52,379 nucleotides of DNA from Alteromonas salexigens (GTDB taxonomy: Bacteria; Pseudomonadota; Gammaproteobacteria; Enterobacterales; Alteromonadaceae), in contig NZ_JAOTJC010000004.1 of assembly GCF_025628895.1 (NCBI RefSeq), positions 1-52,379 of the forward strand. Direction: 5' to 3'. The position numbers were made by a program, and so were the translations under genes. Of this stretch, positions 26,197-35,698 are shown one piece after another. Below the pieces are notes generated by a model that was given only the letters and a program-made list of their open reading frames with translations, was not told the DNA's origin and ran no database searches. Position 1 is the first letter of the stretch. Every line of letters starts with the position of its first letter.

Positions 26197-27368
26197 AACT
26201 GTGGCTTTCACTGGTAGTGCTGGTCGTGCAGGGGGTTGCGTTACCGTTACGGGCTGCAGACACCATTACCGTCGGCGCGGAGCGACCCGGCCACTATTTA
26301 CCGGCGTTGAAACAACAGCGGGTTTCATTGGTGGTGAACCAGACGTCCCGGGTGGGCCGGACCCACCTGGTCGATTATCTGCTGGAAAAAAACATTAACG
26401 TGGTGTCAGTGATGGCACCTGAACATGGCTTTCGCGGTAACCGCGGCGCCGGTGAAGTTATCGATGATGGGGTAGATCCAGACACCGGAATCCCGGTGTT
26501 GTCCATATACGGCGCGAACAAGAAGCCCACGGCGGCCATGCTGGCCAATGTGGATATGCTTATCTTCGACATACAGGATGTGGGCGCACGCTTTTATACC
26601 TACATCAGCACACTGCATTATGTACTTGAAGCCGCGGCCGAACAGGCTGTGCCGGTGATTGTGCTCGACCGTCCCAACCCACATATTGCATCCGTGGATG
26701 GCCCGGTGCGGGCGCCTGACTTTGCCAGCTTTGTCGGCGTTGATCCCCTGCCGGTGTTACACGGGATGACGGTGGGCGAACTGGCGAAGATGATGAAAGG
26801 GGAAGGGTGGATTAGCAGCGCCGATAAGCTGGACCTTCAGGTAGTGCCCGTGGCCAACTACCACCGCAATGCGACCTGGTCACTTCCTGTGCCACCCAGC
26901 CCCAACCTGCCCAATGATTTAGCCATCCGGCTGTACCCATCGTTGTGTTTCTTTGAAGGCACGGCCGTGAGTATTGGGCGGGGTACGGCCTGGCCTTTTC
27001 AGCTCATCGGCCATCACCGGGTACCGCTGGGTGACACCCGGGTAGTACCGGAATCTGTGCCCGCAGCCCCCTCCCCGAAACTGGCCGGCGAACAGCTTTT
27101 CGCTACGCGTCTGACTCAACCGCCTGAGACAGGGCTGGACTTAGCCTACCTGCTGTCGGCCTACCGGGCCTTCGCCGAAGCGCAACAGCCTTTCTTCACC
27201 CGGCCGGACTTTTTCGACAAACTGGCCGGGACTGATGCATTGCGCCAGGCAATTTTACGGGGGGAAAGCGAAGCGCAGATCCGCGCCGGATGGCAACCTG
27301 GGCTGGTGGCGTTTCGCAAGCAGCGCCAGCCCTACCTGTTATATCCCGATAACGACCAGACGCCGTAG
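26193..27368 (+). CDS. namZ: exo-beta-N-acetylmuramidase NamZ (DUF1343, GH171)
   Basis: A 391-residue secreted protein with the signal MKLWLSLVVLVVQGVALPLRA. It matches the YbbC/DUF1343 family: SLVVNQTSRVG, VMAPEHGFRGNRGAGE, DIQDVGARFYTYISTL with conserved acidic residues, VLDRPNPH, PNLP and FFEGTAVSIGRGT. Characterised members (B. subtilis, Tannerella) release terminal MurNAc from glycan chain ends. It overlaps murQ by 4 bp. Together with the secreted GH3 glucosaminidase at 33613 it would shorten murein glycans to monosaccharides in the periplasm. Confidence 0.93.
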   Translation: MKLWLSLVVLVVQGVALPLRAADTITVGAERPGHYLPALKQQRVSLVVNQTSRVGRTHLVDYLLEKNINVVSVMAPEHGFRGNRGAGEVIDDGVDPDTGIPVLSIYGANKKPTAAMLANVDMLIFDIQDVGARFYTYISTLHYVLEAAAEQAVPVIVLDRPNPHIASVDGPVRAPDFASFVGVDPLPVLHGMTVGELAKMMKGEGWISSADKLDLQVVPVANYHRNATWSLPVPPSPNLPNDLAIRLYPSLCFFEGTAVSIGRGTAWPFQLIGHHRVPLGDTRVVPESVPAAPSPKLAGEQLFATRLTQPPETGLDLAYLLSAYRAFAEAQQPFFTRPDFFDKLAGTDALRQAILRGESEAQIRAGWQPGLVAFRKQRQPYLLYPDNDQTP

Positions 27369-27369
27369 C

Positions 27370-28185
27370 TTACGCCAGACCGGTACTGCCAGCCCGGTTA
27401 ACGCTGGCCTGAGCAAGCCCGGCTAACACCCACTGCAGGACGAACTGCTGAGAGGTGTGTAACAGCAGCGGGGCGAGCGGCAGTGCAGGCTCCTCGCCCA
27501 CACAGAATAACTTTACGTCAGCCGGCAGGGTAGCAGTCTGTGCGTTGTTCAGGGTTAGACTGACACATTGCGCGCCCGCCGTGTGAGCTTGCGAGCACCA
27601 TTGCCGCACGTTCTCTGCGTCATCGGCGTCACTGACCGCCACCAGCACGTCTCCCTCACCTAATCCTGCCAGCAGATGTTGCTGCTGATACGTATCGGCA
27701 CTGGTCTGAGTAATAATGCCGACACGCTGTAAATGCCGGGCGAAATCGTTGATCACCGGCAGGCAGGCACCCGGGCTGACTAATACCACCTGCCGGGCCC
27801 CTTTAAGTAACACTACCGCCCGTTCCAGCGCCACCGGCGAATTAGCCTGATGAGTAGCGTTAAGCGCCTGTGTACAGGCAGTCAGCCATTTGTCGCCTAC
27901 CGGTGGCAGTGCATCGAACGCCCTGATATCGGCGCCGAGACTGACATCATTGACGGTTTGCGCCAGCGCATCGGTTACCGCCTGACGGAATGCAGGATAA
28001 CCGGCAAAGCCCAGTTTCTGAGCAAATTTCACTACGCTGGACTGGCCCACACCCGCCGCCTCAGCCAGCGCCTGGGAAGACAAGTCCCGCAGTGCAGCCG
28101 GGCGATCCAGCGTAAATGCAGCCAGCTTTGCGTGACTGGCAGACAGTTCAGGGCGTAACCGGCGAAGCGAATCGAACACAGACAT
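27370..28185 (-). CDS. RpiR-family (MurR-like) transcriptional regulator
   Basis: A 271-residue regulator: N-terminal HTH_6 domain (residues 1-75; AEAAGVGQSSVVKFAQKLGFAGYPAFRQAV is the recognition part, here abbreviated) and a C-terminal SIS domain (about 120-250) that would bind a sugar phosphate. In E. coli and Bacillus, MurR responds to MurNAc-6-phosphate. The SIS phosphate-binding serine region LVSPGACLPVINDF is looser than usual. It is divergent from the dehydrogenase gene at 28289 and convergent with namZ, so it probably controls the murein genes around it. Confidence 0.87.
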   Translation of the reverse strand: MSVFDSLRRLRPELSASHAKLAAFTLDRPAALRDLSSQALAEAAGVGQSSVVKFAQKLGFAGYPAFRQAVTDALAQTVNDVSLGADIRAFDALPPVGDKWLTACTQALNATHQANSPVALERAVVLLKGARQVVLVSPGACLPVINDFARHLQRVGIITQTSADTYQQQHLLAGLGEGDVLVAVSDADDAENVRQWCSQAHTAGAQCVSLTLNNAQTATLPADVKLFCVGEEPALPLAPLLLHTSQQFVLQWVLAGLAQASVNRAGSTGLA

Positions 28186-28233
28186 GCAATATAACAGCGC
28201 GCAGGGAAAAGGTTCGTCTACTATAAACCAGTT

Positions 28234-28269
28234 GATAAGATTAATAAAAACCCGTTAAATACCCTTATC
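28234..28269. promoter_or_regulatory. inverted repeat in the divergent regulator/dehydrogenase promoter, candidate operator
   Basis: GATAAG (28234-28239) and CTTATC (28264-28269) are inverted repeats separated by 24 bp of AT-rich sequence, between the RpiR gene and the dehydrogenase. Such spacing can fit a dimer or tetramer. No second copy was found near murQ by eye. Confidence 0.3.
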
Positions 28270-28288
28270 GTCCACCTGCGGAGCTGTG

Positions 28289-31138
28289 ATGACGGACGCC
28301 TTGCCGGAACCGGCTATTTCCCCTACAGACTCACCGTCAGACGCCCAATGGCAGGCGTTTTCCGATGGCCTGACCGCATTTCTCAGTGCTGAACAGATTA
28401 TCGCCGACCTGCCCCGGCGGGTGGCTCTGGGTACCGATGCCAGCTGCTATACGCAAACACCCCGGCTGGTAGTTACCGTACCCCACGTGGCCGCCATGCG
28501 CGCCCTGCTCACTCTGGCCCATCGACATGGCATTGCGGTGACGTTCCGTGCCGCCGGCACCAGTTTATCCGGACAAGCCATTTCTGATTCGGTGCTGGTC
28601 ATGCTGACCCGTGACTGGACGGCCAGCGAGATACTGGAAGACGGCAACTATATTCGCCTGCAGCCGGGCATAATCGGCGCGCATGCCAACCGGATGCTGG
28701 CACCCTATCAGCGAAAGATAGGTCCGGATCCGGCCTCGATCAATACCTGTAAAGTCGGCGGCATTGCGGCCAATAATGCGTCGGGTATGTGCTGCGGCAT
28801 TGCCCATAACAGCTACCACACCCTGACCCATATGCATCTGTTGCTGGCAGATGGCAGCGAGGTGAATACCGCTGACCCCGACAGCGTAAAGTGGTTTCGG
28901 GAGCAGCAGGCGCCTCTACTTGACCAGTTATCTGCGTTAGCGGCCGAAGTGCATGCAGATACAGTGCTGGCAGAGCGAATTCGCCACTTGTACCGGCTCA
29001 AAAATACCATGGGGTATGGGATCAACGCCCTGCTCGATTTTGATGATCCGCTGGATATGCTCACCCACCTCATGATTGGCTCTGAGGGTACGCTGGGTTT
29101 TATTGCCGATATCACCTACCGCACGCTGCCAGTCCCCACAGCCAGGCAAAGCGGGCTGTTTTTATTTCCTTCTGCGCGCCATGCCTGTGAATGCATTCCT
29201 GCATTGGCCGCCCTCAATGTTGATGCCGTCGAGTTAATGGACACCCGTGCGCTGCACAGTGTCACCGACTTATTACTACCCTTCTATGCCCTGCCCATTC
29301 CCGATGGCGCGGTAGCCCTGTTGGTAGACGTCAGTGCCGATAACTCCGCGGCGCTCGCCACCCGGCTGGAGACGGTGACGCAGCAGTTAGCCGGTGAAGA
29401 CAGTATGACGCCCATGCAGCCTTTTACCGCTGATCCGGTAGTGATTGAACAGCTCTGGCAAATCCGTAAGGGGCTGTTTCCTGCGGTAGGGGCAAACCGG
29501 CCTGGTGGAACCACGGTCATCATTGAAGATGTGGCCTTTCCCCTCGGGCAACTGGCTGACGGGCTGGATAGTCTCCGTGCCAGCTTCGTAAAACACGGTT
29601 ATGCCGACGCGATTATTTTTGGCCATGCGCTGGATGGTAACGTGCACTTTGTGTTTTCCCAACGCTTCGATACCCCGGAAGCCATTGCCCGCTACGACAA
29701 CTTTATGCGTGACATCGTCCGGCTGGTAACCGTGCAATTCGACGGGACGCTGAAAGCTGAGCACGGTACCGGTCGGAACATGGCCCCGTTCCTGCGCGAC
29801 CAGTGGGGTGACGCCGGGGTCGCGGTAATGCAGCAAATAAAGAGCCTGATCGATCCTGCCGGGATCCTCAACCCCGGTGTTATCATAAACCCGCATGGTG
29901 ACGCGCACCTGGCCCACCTCAAATCGTTGCCGACGGTAGATGCAGAAGTAGATAAGTGTATTGAATGCGGTTTCTGCGAACCCCAATGCCCGTCCAGGCA
30001 TTACACACTCACGCCCCGCCAGCGAATCGCACTGCGTCGCCGGCAGCAGGACGTGACGCTACCTGAACGCACCGAGATTGATACGGCCTTTGCACACCTG
30101 GGTATCGACTCCTGCGCTGCCACCGGCATGTGTGCCACCACGTGCCCGGTGGGCATTGATACCGGTAAATGGGTAACCACCCTGCGCGCGCGCAACGCCT
30201 CTCACCCGTTGCTGGCCAAGGCCGCGCTAGCCAGCTGGCCGGCGCTGTCAGCGGTGCTGCGAGGCGGACTTACGGTCAGTCATGCGCTGGGTAAGCGGTT
30301 TGGTGAAGCCCGCTTCACTAAAATAAGTAAGCACTTGCATACCACCTCAGGTAAGCGGTTTCCGGTGTGGTATCCGTCATTGCCCGCCGGGGCCAAAACA
30401 GCGGTGCCTCGCACCCCACCGTTACAAGATAAAATGGTTTACGTGCCCGCCTGTCCGAACCGGGTATTCGGTGCGCCGGCAAACCGCCCGGCGTTGCAGG
30501 AGGTCATCGCCAGGTTATGCCAGAAAGCAGACATAGAAATTATCACCCCCGCTAACGCCAACACCCTGTGTTGCGGGCAGTCTATGCTGAGCAAAGGCTA
30601 CCCTCATCATGCACATACCCAACAGAGGAGCTGGCAGCAGGCCATAGCCCACACCTCTGAGCACGGACGCTGGCCGGTGGTCACCGATGCCAGTCCCTGC
30701 GCTGCATTATCTTCTGCAGGCGATAACCCCATTAGCACTATCGAGCTAAGTGAGTATTTACTTTCGCATGTAGTGCCGCGGTTGAGTATCACTCCGCTGG
30801 AGGAACCGGTACTGCTGCATGTGACCTGCGCCTCTACTAAACTGGATAACGGTCAGGCACTAAGAACGCTTGCCAGGGTGTGCAGCCGTCAGGTTGTGGA
30901 AGCAGACGATATTGCCTGTTGCGGCTTTGCCGGCGATAAAGGGCTGTTTGAGCCCGGCCTCAACGCCAGCGCGCTGGCCTCCCTCAAGCGATATGTGCCA
31001 GTACAGTGCACCTGGGGCATCTCCAATAGCCGGGGCTGTGAAATAGGTCTGAGTGAGCACAGTGGCGTGACCTTTCAGCATGTTGCGTACCTACTGGATG
31101 CTGTCAGTCAGCCATTGTCACAGGTGACAAAGCCATGA
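28289..31138 (+). CDS. FAD/Fe-S D-lactate dehydrogenase-type oxidoreductase
   Basis: A 949-residue respiratory-type oxidase. Domains in order: FAD_binding_4 (about 40-270; FRAAGTSLSGQA, GIAANNASGMCCG), FAD-oxidase C (about 280-530; FGHALDGNVHF, EHGTGRNMAPF), two 4Fe-4S sites (CIECGFCEPQCPSR and ATGMCATTCPVG, 545-640), then a CCG domain (LCCGQSMLS, IACCGFAGDKG). This is the fused Dld/GlcD-GlpC architecture known to oxidise D-lactate or 2-hydroxyglutarate. Next to murQ genes, D-lactate is the obvious substrate. ATG 28289 follows GTG 28286. It overlaps the next gene by 4 bp. Confidence 0.9.
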   Translation: MTDALPEPAISPTDSPSDAQWQAFSDGLTAFLSAEQIIADLPRRVALGTDASCYTQTPRLVVTVPHVAAMRALLTLAHRHGIAVTFRAAGTSLSGQAISDSVLVMLTRDWTASEILEDGNYIRLQPGIIGAHANRMLAPYQRKIGPDPASINTCKVGGIAANNASGMCCGIAHNSYHTLTHMHLLLADGSEVNTADPDSVKWFREQQAPLLDQLSALAAEVHADTVLAERIRHLYRLKNTMGYGINALLDFDDPLDMLTHLMIGSEGTLGFIADITYRTLPVPTARQSGLFLFPSARHACECIPALAALNVDAVELMDTRALHSVTDLLLPFYALPIPDGAVALLVDVSADNSAALATRLETVTQQLAGEDSMTPMQPFTADPVVIEQLWQIRKGLFPAVGANRPGGTTVIIEDVAFPLGQLADGLDSLRASFVKHGYADAIIFGHALDGNVHFVFSQRFDTPEAIARYDNFMRDIVRLVTVQFDGTLKAEHGTGRNMAPFLRDQWGDAGVAVMQQIKSLIDPAGILNPGVIINPHGDAHLAHLKSLPTVDAEVDKCIECGFCEPQCPSRHYTLTPRQRIALRRRQQDVTLPERTEIDTAFAHLGIDSCAATGMCATTCPVGIDTGKWVTTLRARNASHPLLAKAALASWPALSAVLRGGLTVSHALGKRFGEARFTKISKHLHTTSGKRFPVWYPSLPAGAKTAVPRTPPLQDKMVYVPACPNRVFGAPANRPALQEVIARLCQKADIEIITPANANTLCCGQSMLSKGYPHHAHTQQRSWQQAIAHTSEHGRWPVVTDASPCAALSSAGDNPISTIELSEYLLSHVVPRLSITPLEEPVLLHVTCASTKLDNGQALRTLARVCSRQVVEADDIACCGFAGDKGLFEPGLNASALASLKRYVPVQCTWGISNSRGCEIGLSEHSGVTFQHVAYLLDAVSQPLSQVTKP

Positions 31139-32478
31139 TGCTGCCCGTTTCGCTGGCCTACCTGATTACCGACGCCCTGCCCCACTATCAGTGGCCGACG
31201 CTCGACCAACCCCACCTTTATTACGCTGATATCGCGCCACTCATTGCTCAGTTCGAGGAGCAGGCAGGGGTCGGGGTACAGCACATTGGCAATAGCTATG
31301 AAGGCAAGCCCATTCATCGCATCACGGTGGGCCACGGCCCCCTTACGGTGCTGGCATGGACACAGATGCACGGCGATGAACCCACCACCACCGCAGCGGT
31401 ACTGGACTGGCTGAATATGCTGAGCACTACCGGCGGGCCGGGGTTACCTGCGGGCTGGGCCTCGCAGGTTACGCTACACATTATTCCCATGCTGAACCCG
31501 GATGGGGCCCAGCGGCGCACCCGGGTTAATGCGCAGGGCATTGACATCAACCGGGACGCGCGGGCGTTGCAGTCACCCGAGGGGCAGCTACTGCATGCAC
31601 AGGTCACGGCACTGTCGCCGGACATTGCGTTTAATTTGCATGATCAGAGTCGCTACTATGCGGCGGGCAACAGTGGTCTACCGGCCACGCTGGCGTTTCT
31701 GGCACCGCCTTTCAATGCCGGGGATGATATTAACCCCAGCCGGCTGCAAGCCATGCAGTTAATTACGGCCATGTTTCAGGCAGTGAATGCCTGTGTGCCC
31801 GGCCACGTGAGCCGCTATGAAGATTCGTTCAGCGCCCGCTGTTTCGGTGACAGTGTAGCTGCCCGGGGCGTGAGTACCATATTGATTGAAAGTGGTGCGG
31901 CAAGAAAAGATCCCCATCGCCAGCAGGCGCGCTCGCTGACAGTGGTGGCATTACATACCGCACTGTGCACGCTTCTGGCCAATGCTGCCGACCGCTACAG
32001 CGCCGCGCAGTATCAGGCTATTCCCGTCAATCGTGAAAACGGGCTGTATGACTTTTTGCTTAAAGGTGTAACCCAGCATCCGGAACACGGCGCGCCGTTT
32101 CGCTGCGACATTGGGATTAACGCTGACGCCGGCAAACCTGGTCAGATCGTGGCTATTGGCGACTTAACCGGGCTGGGCGCCTTTTATTCTCACCAATGTA
32201 ACGACTGGACGGCGCTGAGTGGCAAACAGGTGTGTATCACTACTGCGTTTACGCTGACAGATGCCCGCTATCTTAATTGGTTACGCCTGGGCGTTACGAG
32301 CTTTTATGATCCAGACGGGCTGCTCACTATAGAGACCTGCTTGCCGGTAAATGTGGTAGTCACTACAGGAAAACACCCTCCACCCTGTGTTCAGCCGGGC
32401 GATGCCGCAGTGATGTTGCTACGCTATGACAGCGGCCGACTGGCGGCAATACTGGGGTCGCACTGGCAGCGCCTGTAA
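31135..32478 (+). CDS. M14 family zinc carboxypeptidase/amidase-like peptidase
   Basis: A 447-residue protein with a complete M14 metal site: H79 and E82 in QMHGDE, H169 in FNLHD, and the arginine of DINRDAR (140). The general base is E252 in ILIESGAA. There is no signal peptide, so it acts in the cytoplasm. Its beta-sheet C-terminal extension (330-447) is unassigned. It overlaps the dehydrogenase gene by 4 bp, implying coupled translation. A role in cutting muropeptide stem peptides, like MpaA, is inference; the family also includes N-succinyl and other amidases. Confidence 0.85.
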   Translation: MMLPVSLAYLITDALPHYQWPTLDQPHLYYADIAPLIAQFEEQAGVGVQHIGNSYEGKPIHRITVGHGPLTVLAWTQMHGDEPTTTAAVLDWLNMLSTTGGPGLPAGWASQVTLHIIPMLNPDGAQRRTRVNAQGIDINRDARALQSPEGQLLHAQVTALSPDIAFNLHDQSRYYAAGNSGLPATLAFLAPPFNAGDDINPSRLQAMQLITAMFQAVNACVPGHVSRYEDSFSARCFGDSVAARGVSTILIESGAARKDPHRQQARSLTVVALHTALCTLLANAADRYSAAQYQAIPVNRENGLYDFLLKGVTQHPEHGAPFRCDIGINADAGKPGQIVAIGDLTGLGAFYSHQCNDWTALSGKQVCITTAFTLTDARYLNWLRLGVTSFYDPDGLLTIETCLPVNVVVTTGKHPPPCVQPGDAAVMLLRYDSGRLAAILGSHWQRL

Positions 32479-32484
32479 GGGCCG

Positions 32485-33528
32485 TTAAGAACTGGCGTCC
32501 TGTTGACTGGCTTCTGACGCAGCCAGGCGCTCGGCCAGCTTGTCTATACGCATCTCCAGCTTATCCTTCTGCTCGCCCGAGGCATTGGCCAGTTGCTCTT
32601 TAAGCTGTGCAAGCTGCTTCTCCATTGCCTCCCGGGATTTCAGTTCCGACTCGGCTTCTTCTGCCTTATCGAACAGGATATCCTCTGGGGCGCTGGCAGG
32701 CCGGGGCTGGCTTTCCGCCTGTTGGCGTCCTGCCGGGATCATCTGCACGCCCTCCGCCTGTGGCCGCTGATTCATAAAGGCAGGCGACACTATTTCTATA
32801 CCATTTTCGTGAAGACTGTCCATCACCGCCTTATGCAGGTTAGAACGGGCTGAAATCATGCTTTTTACTTCGGTAAGCAAACCGGCGATCCGGTAGGTAA
32901 CAGAATAGTCGCCCAGCGTAATCACCTGAACAAACGGCTCCTGCAATTCGCAGCGCGCCGCTGCCTCCAGCAGATGTGTTTCCACGGTACTGTGATGCAG
33001 TTCATAGCCTAAACTGAGATCGACGGAAATAATCGCGCCGGAGGCTCGCACCACGCTGACCGGCGAATTCACCAGCTGACTGTTGGAAAAGGCGATCAGC
33101 TCGCGGGTTTCATTCTGAATTTCCGTGTCCAGCAGCCCCATCTGGGTCACCCGGCCGGTAAAACCGTTTACCCGGATAAAATCTCCCACCCGAAACGGTT
33201 TGTTCACCCGTAAGGTCAGCCCTGACATGATATTCGTGACCACGGTGGTGGAGGAGAAGGCAATCACCCCGGACAACAACACGCCAATGAGCGCAATGAT
33301 TTGATTACGGGTGCTTTCTGGTACCGGCAGGGATAAGACAATAACCAGCAACGCCACCAGCGTGAGTACCAGCATAGTTGCCTGGCGGGGCAGCTTTTTA
33401 TCGCCGGACAGGAATTCATGACGTCCTATCAGCAGATAATGAGATAACCCCAGTATCAGTGCAGCCCCCGCAATGGCGGCCACCAGCGGATAAAAAGCAG
33501 TAATCAGAGTCAACGCGTCGTCAGTCAT
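32485..33528 (-). CDS. MscS-type mechanosensitive channel with coiled-coil tail
   Basis: A 347-residue channel. Three N-terminal helices are followed by the pore region (NQIIALIGVLLSGVIAFSS..., TVVTNIMSGL) and the beta domain (VGDFIRVNGFTGRVTQMGLLDTEIQN). A long charged C-terminal extension (EDILFDKAEEAESELKSREAMEKQL...) is a clear coiled coil of about 80 residues that MscS itself lacks. It releases solutes on hypo-osmotic shock. It lies 84 bp downstream of the GH3 gene on the same strand and may share its transcript. Confidence 0.9.
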   Translation of the reverse strand: MTDDALTLITAFYPLVAAIAGAALILGLSHYLLIGRHEFLSGDKKLPRQATMLVLTLVALLVIVLSLPVPESTRNQIIALIGVLLSGVIAFSSTTVVTNIMSGLTLRVNKPFRVGDFIRVNGFTGRVTQMGLLDTEIQNETRELIAFSNSQLVNSPVSVVRASGAIISVDLSLGYELHHSTVETHLLEAAARCELQEPFVQVITLGDYSVTYRIAGLLTEVKSMISARSNLHKAVMDSLHENGIEIVSPAFMNQRPQAEGVQMIPAGRQQAESQPRPASAPEDILFDKAEEAESELKSREAMEKQLAQLKEQLANASGEQKDKLEMRIDKLAERLAASEASQQDASS

Positions 33529-33612
33529 GCTAAGGTTTTGTATTTAGGTAGTAATAGCATACTAGCGTACTAAACCAGCCACGGATATACCCTGCGCGCA
33601 GCCTGTAAACAT

Positions 33613-35469
33613 TCAGCGTGACGTCTTTGGCAGACTTACCGGCAAGCTGCCCTGCGCCGGCTCCTGTCCACTCAATACTTCCGCCAGCGCATCATAGACC
33701 GCACCGCTGGCACTGCCATCGGCATGTACCGTAACGTTGTACCCGTAGGTTGCCAGACTCACATCCGCTAACCGGTCAAACTGTGTGAGCACATAAGGTG
33801 CCCGTAATGCCACCATGACTACCGGTACCCCCGCTTGCCTGGCCGCGCTCATCGCACGTTCCAGCCAGACATGCTGGGCGGCTTTGTCGCTGCGTGCGGA
33901 TACACTGCTGAGATTATCCAGCCCCCCCATTTCCGCCACACTATATTGTGGAGTGATGTCGGTCACAATCAATGCCCCCAGCCCCCGCAATAACCCCGAC
34001 GGGGGGAGTGCAGGCAAGGTTGCCAGCGACTGACAGGAGGCGGGTGTACCAGCCACTTCTCTGGCCATGGCCGACAGCATCGCCAGACAGCGGGCCTTAT
34101 CCGGCATCACGAAATGCCAGCCGCCGCTTGGTGCCTCTGGCAATGGCAACTTGCCATGGATGCGGGTGATGGCCGCCCTGGCCAGCGCCTGCTCAACCTG
34201 TTTGTTGGTTGCCAGCGGCAGTTTGGCGGTGGCCTGCGATACTCGTGATGCGAGGGGCGTCTCCAGATACTGTCCCAGCCCGAATACCGCTTTGGTATTG
34301 GCAATGCGGGCGGCAGACATAGCCAGTTGTCGCCGATCCAGCTCACCTTCGGTGGCGGCATCTGCCAGTGAAGCCATCAGCTGTCTGAACGCCGCAATAT
34401 CCTGCGGCGTGCGCACCGGCACCGGCATCAACGCGATATCCGCGCCGGCATTAAAGGTGTGGATCAGCGCCTGGCGCGGGGTGAAAAAGTGCGCGATACC
34501 CGCCATGTCCAGCGCATCCGTGACGATGAGCCCCTCATAGCCGAGTTCGCCCCGCAACAGGCCACTAAGAATTTTTTTAGACAGCGTTGCCGGCACCACT
34601 GCCGGAGTTCCATCCCGGGTGGGTAATTCGGTACTGTCCAGTTGCGGATACTGAATATGGGCACTCATTACCATGGCAGGCGGTGTGTCGCTGGTAATGA
34701 TGCGGGTAAACGGAAACAGATCCAGCTTGTCGATGGTCGCGCGGTTGTGCGTTACACGGGGTAAGCCCACATGACTGTCGGTGTGCGTATCTCCATGACC
34801 GGGAAAGTGCTTAATGGCGCTCAGTACCCCTTCCTGCTGCATGGCTGTCACGGTAGCCTGGCCCAGTGTCGTGACCAGCCGCGGATCTTCCCCGTAACTG
34901 CGCACATTAATAACCGGATTATCAGGGTTGTTATTGACGTCTACCGAGGGGGCAAAATTCACATTAAAACCCAGCAACTTTAATTCCCGGGCAATGCCCT
35001 TGCCGACCTGACTCGCAAATGCCGTCCCGTGACGAGGAAAGGTAGCCCCAATGGCCATGTTACCCACAAAGCGGGTGGCCAGATGATCATTAAGCCGTGC
35101 GACCCGACCGCCTTCCTGATCAACCGCGATGAACAGCGGCGGTAACCCATGCTTGCGCATCAGCGTTTGCAACTGATAGTTAAGCGTGACCACCTGTTCG
35201 AGGTCGGTCAGGTTTTCAGCAAATAAGATCACCCCGCCCACCTGCTGACTCACCAGCATGTCTGCCAGCGCTGGCGGGAGTGTGCGCACCGGCGTCCGGC
35301 AACGTTTCGATGTCGTGCCATCGGCGCAGAAATAGCGCAAATCCAGCATGACTTTCTGGCCCAGCTGGCGCATGAGGGGAGACGGCGTGTCAGCAACACT
35401 GACAAAGGCGGGGAGCAGCAGGCCTGCCAGCGCCCATCGCCAGGCACGGCTGAACATTCTGTAATGCAT
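33613..35469 (-). CDS. nagZ: secreted GH3 beta-N-acetylglucosaminidase, two-domain NagZ
   Basis: A 618-residue protein with an N-terminal signal (MHYRMFSRAWRWALAGLLLPAFVSVA), the GH3 TIM barrel (about 35-385) and a C-terminal alpha/beta domain like that of B. subtilis NagZ (E. coli NagZ has only the barrel). The catalytic Asp-His dyad is in KHFPGHGDTHTDSH (D231, H233), and the nucleophile is D318 in IVTDALDMAG, at the same numbers as in the Bacillus enzyme. It removes GlcNAc from glycan ends. The signal peptide points to the periplasm or medium. AGGA stands six bases before ATG 35469. Confidence 0.93.
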   Translation of the reverse strand: MHYRMFSRAWRWALAGLLLPAFVSVADTPSPLMRQLGQKVMLDLRYFCADGTTSKRCRTPVRTLPPALADMLVSQQVGGVILFAENLTDLEQVVTLNYQLQTLMRKHGLPPLFIAVDQEGGRVARLNDHLATRFVGNMAIGATFPRHGTAFASQVGKGIARELKLLGFNVNFAPSVDVNNNPDNPVINVRSYGEDPRLVTTLGQATVTAMQQEGVLSAIKHFPGHGDTHTDSHVGLPRVTHNRATIDKLDLFPFTRIITSDTPPAMVMSAHIQYPQLDSTELPTRDGTPAVVPATLSKKILSGLLRGELGYEGLIVTDALDMAGIAHFFTPRQALIHTFNAGADIALMPVPVRTPQDIAAFRQLMASLADAATEGELDRRQLAMSAARIANTKAVFGLGQYLETPLASRVSQATAKLPLATNKQVEQALARAAITRIHGKLPLPEAPSGGWHFVMPDKARCLAMLSAMAREVAGTPASCQSLATLPALPPSGLLRGLGALIVTDITPQYSVAEMGGLDNLSSVSARSDKAAQHVWLERAMSAARQAGVPVVMVALRAPYVLTQFDRLADVSLATYGYNVTVHADGSASGAVYDALAEVLSGQEPAQGSLPVSLPKTSR

Positions 35470-35698
35470 AAAAATCCTGAAACGGGTAAGCCGACGAATA
35501 CCAGCATGCTACAGAATAAGCCCACGAAGTTACATCATGGTGGTCGTATTTATCGGTAGACACAGCGTGCCGTCAAGGCAATTAAACTGGCGCCGCGGGG
35601 TCACATTGCGGTACGCTTAGGCCGTTGTGCCGCACTGGCCTTCCGGTCCCTCTGGCCACCTCTGATTAAGAATAACGAATAAAACACAGGAAGCATTT

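Noticed and set aside
29387..30001. A 204-codon minus-strand ORF
   Set aside because: It lies wholly inside the dehydrogenase gene and shows no domain; it is a frame shadow in GC-rich sequence.
34067..34540. A 157-codon plus-strand ORF rich in Ala and Ser
   Set aside because: It is fully antisense to the NagZ catalytic domain and has no independent coding evidence.
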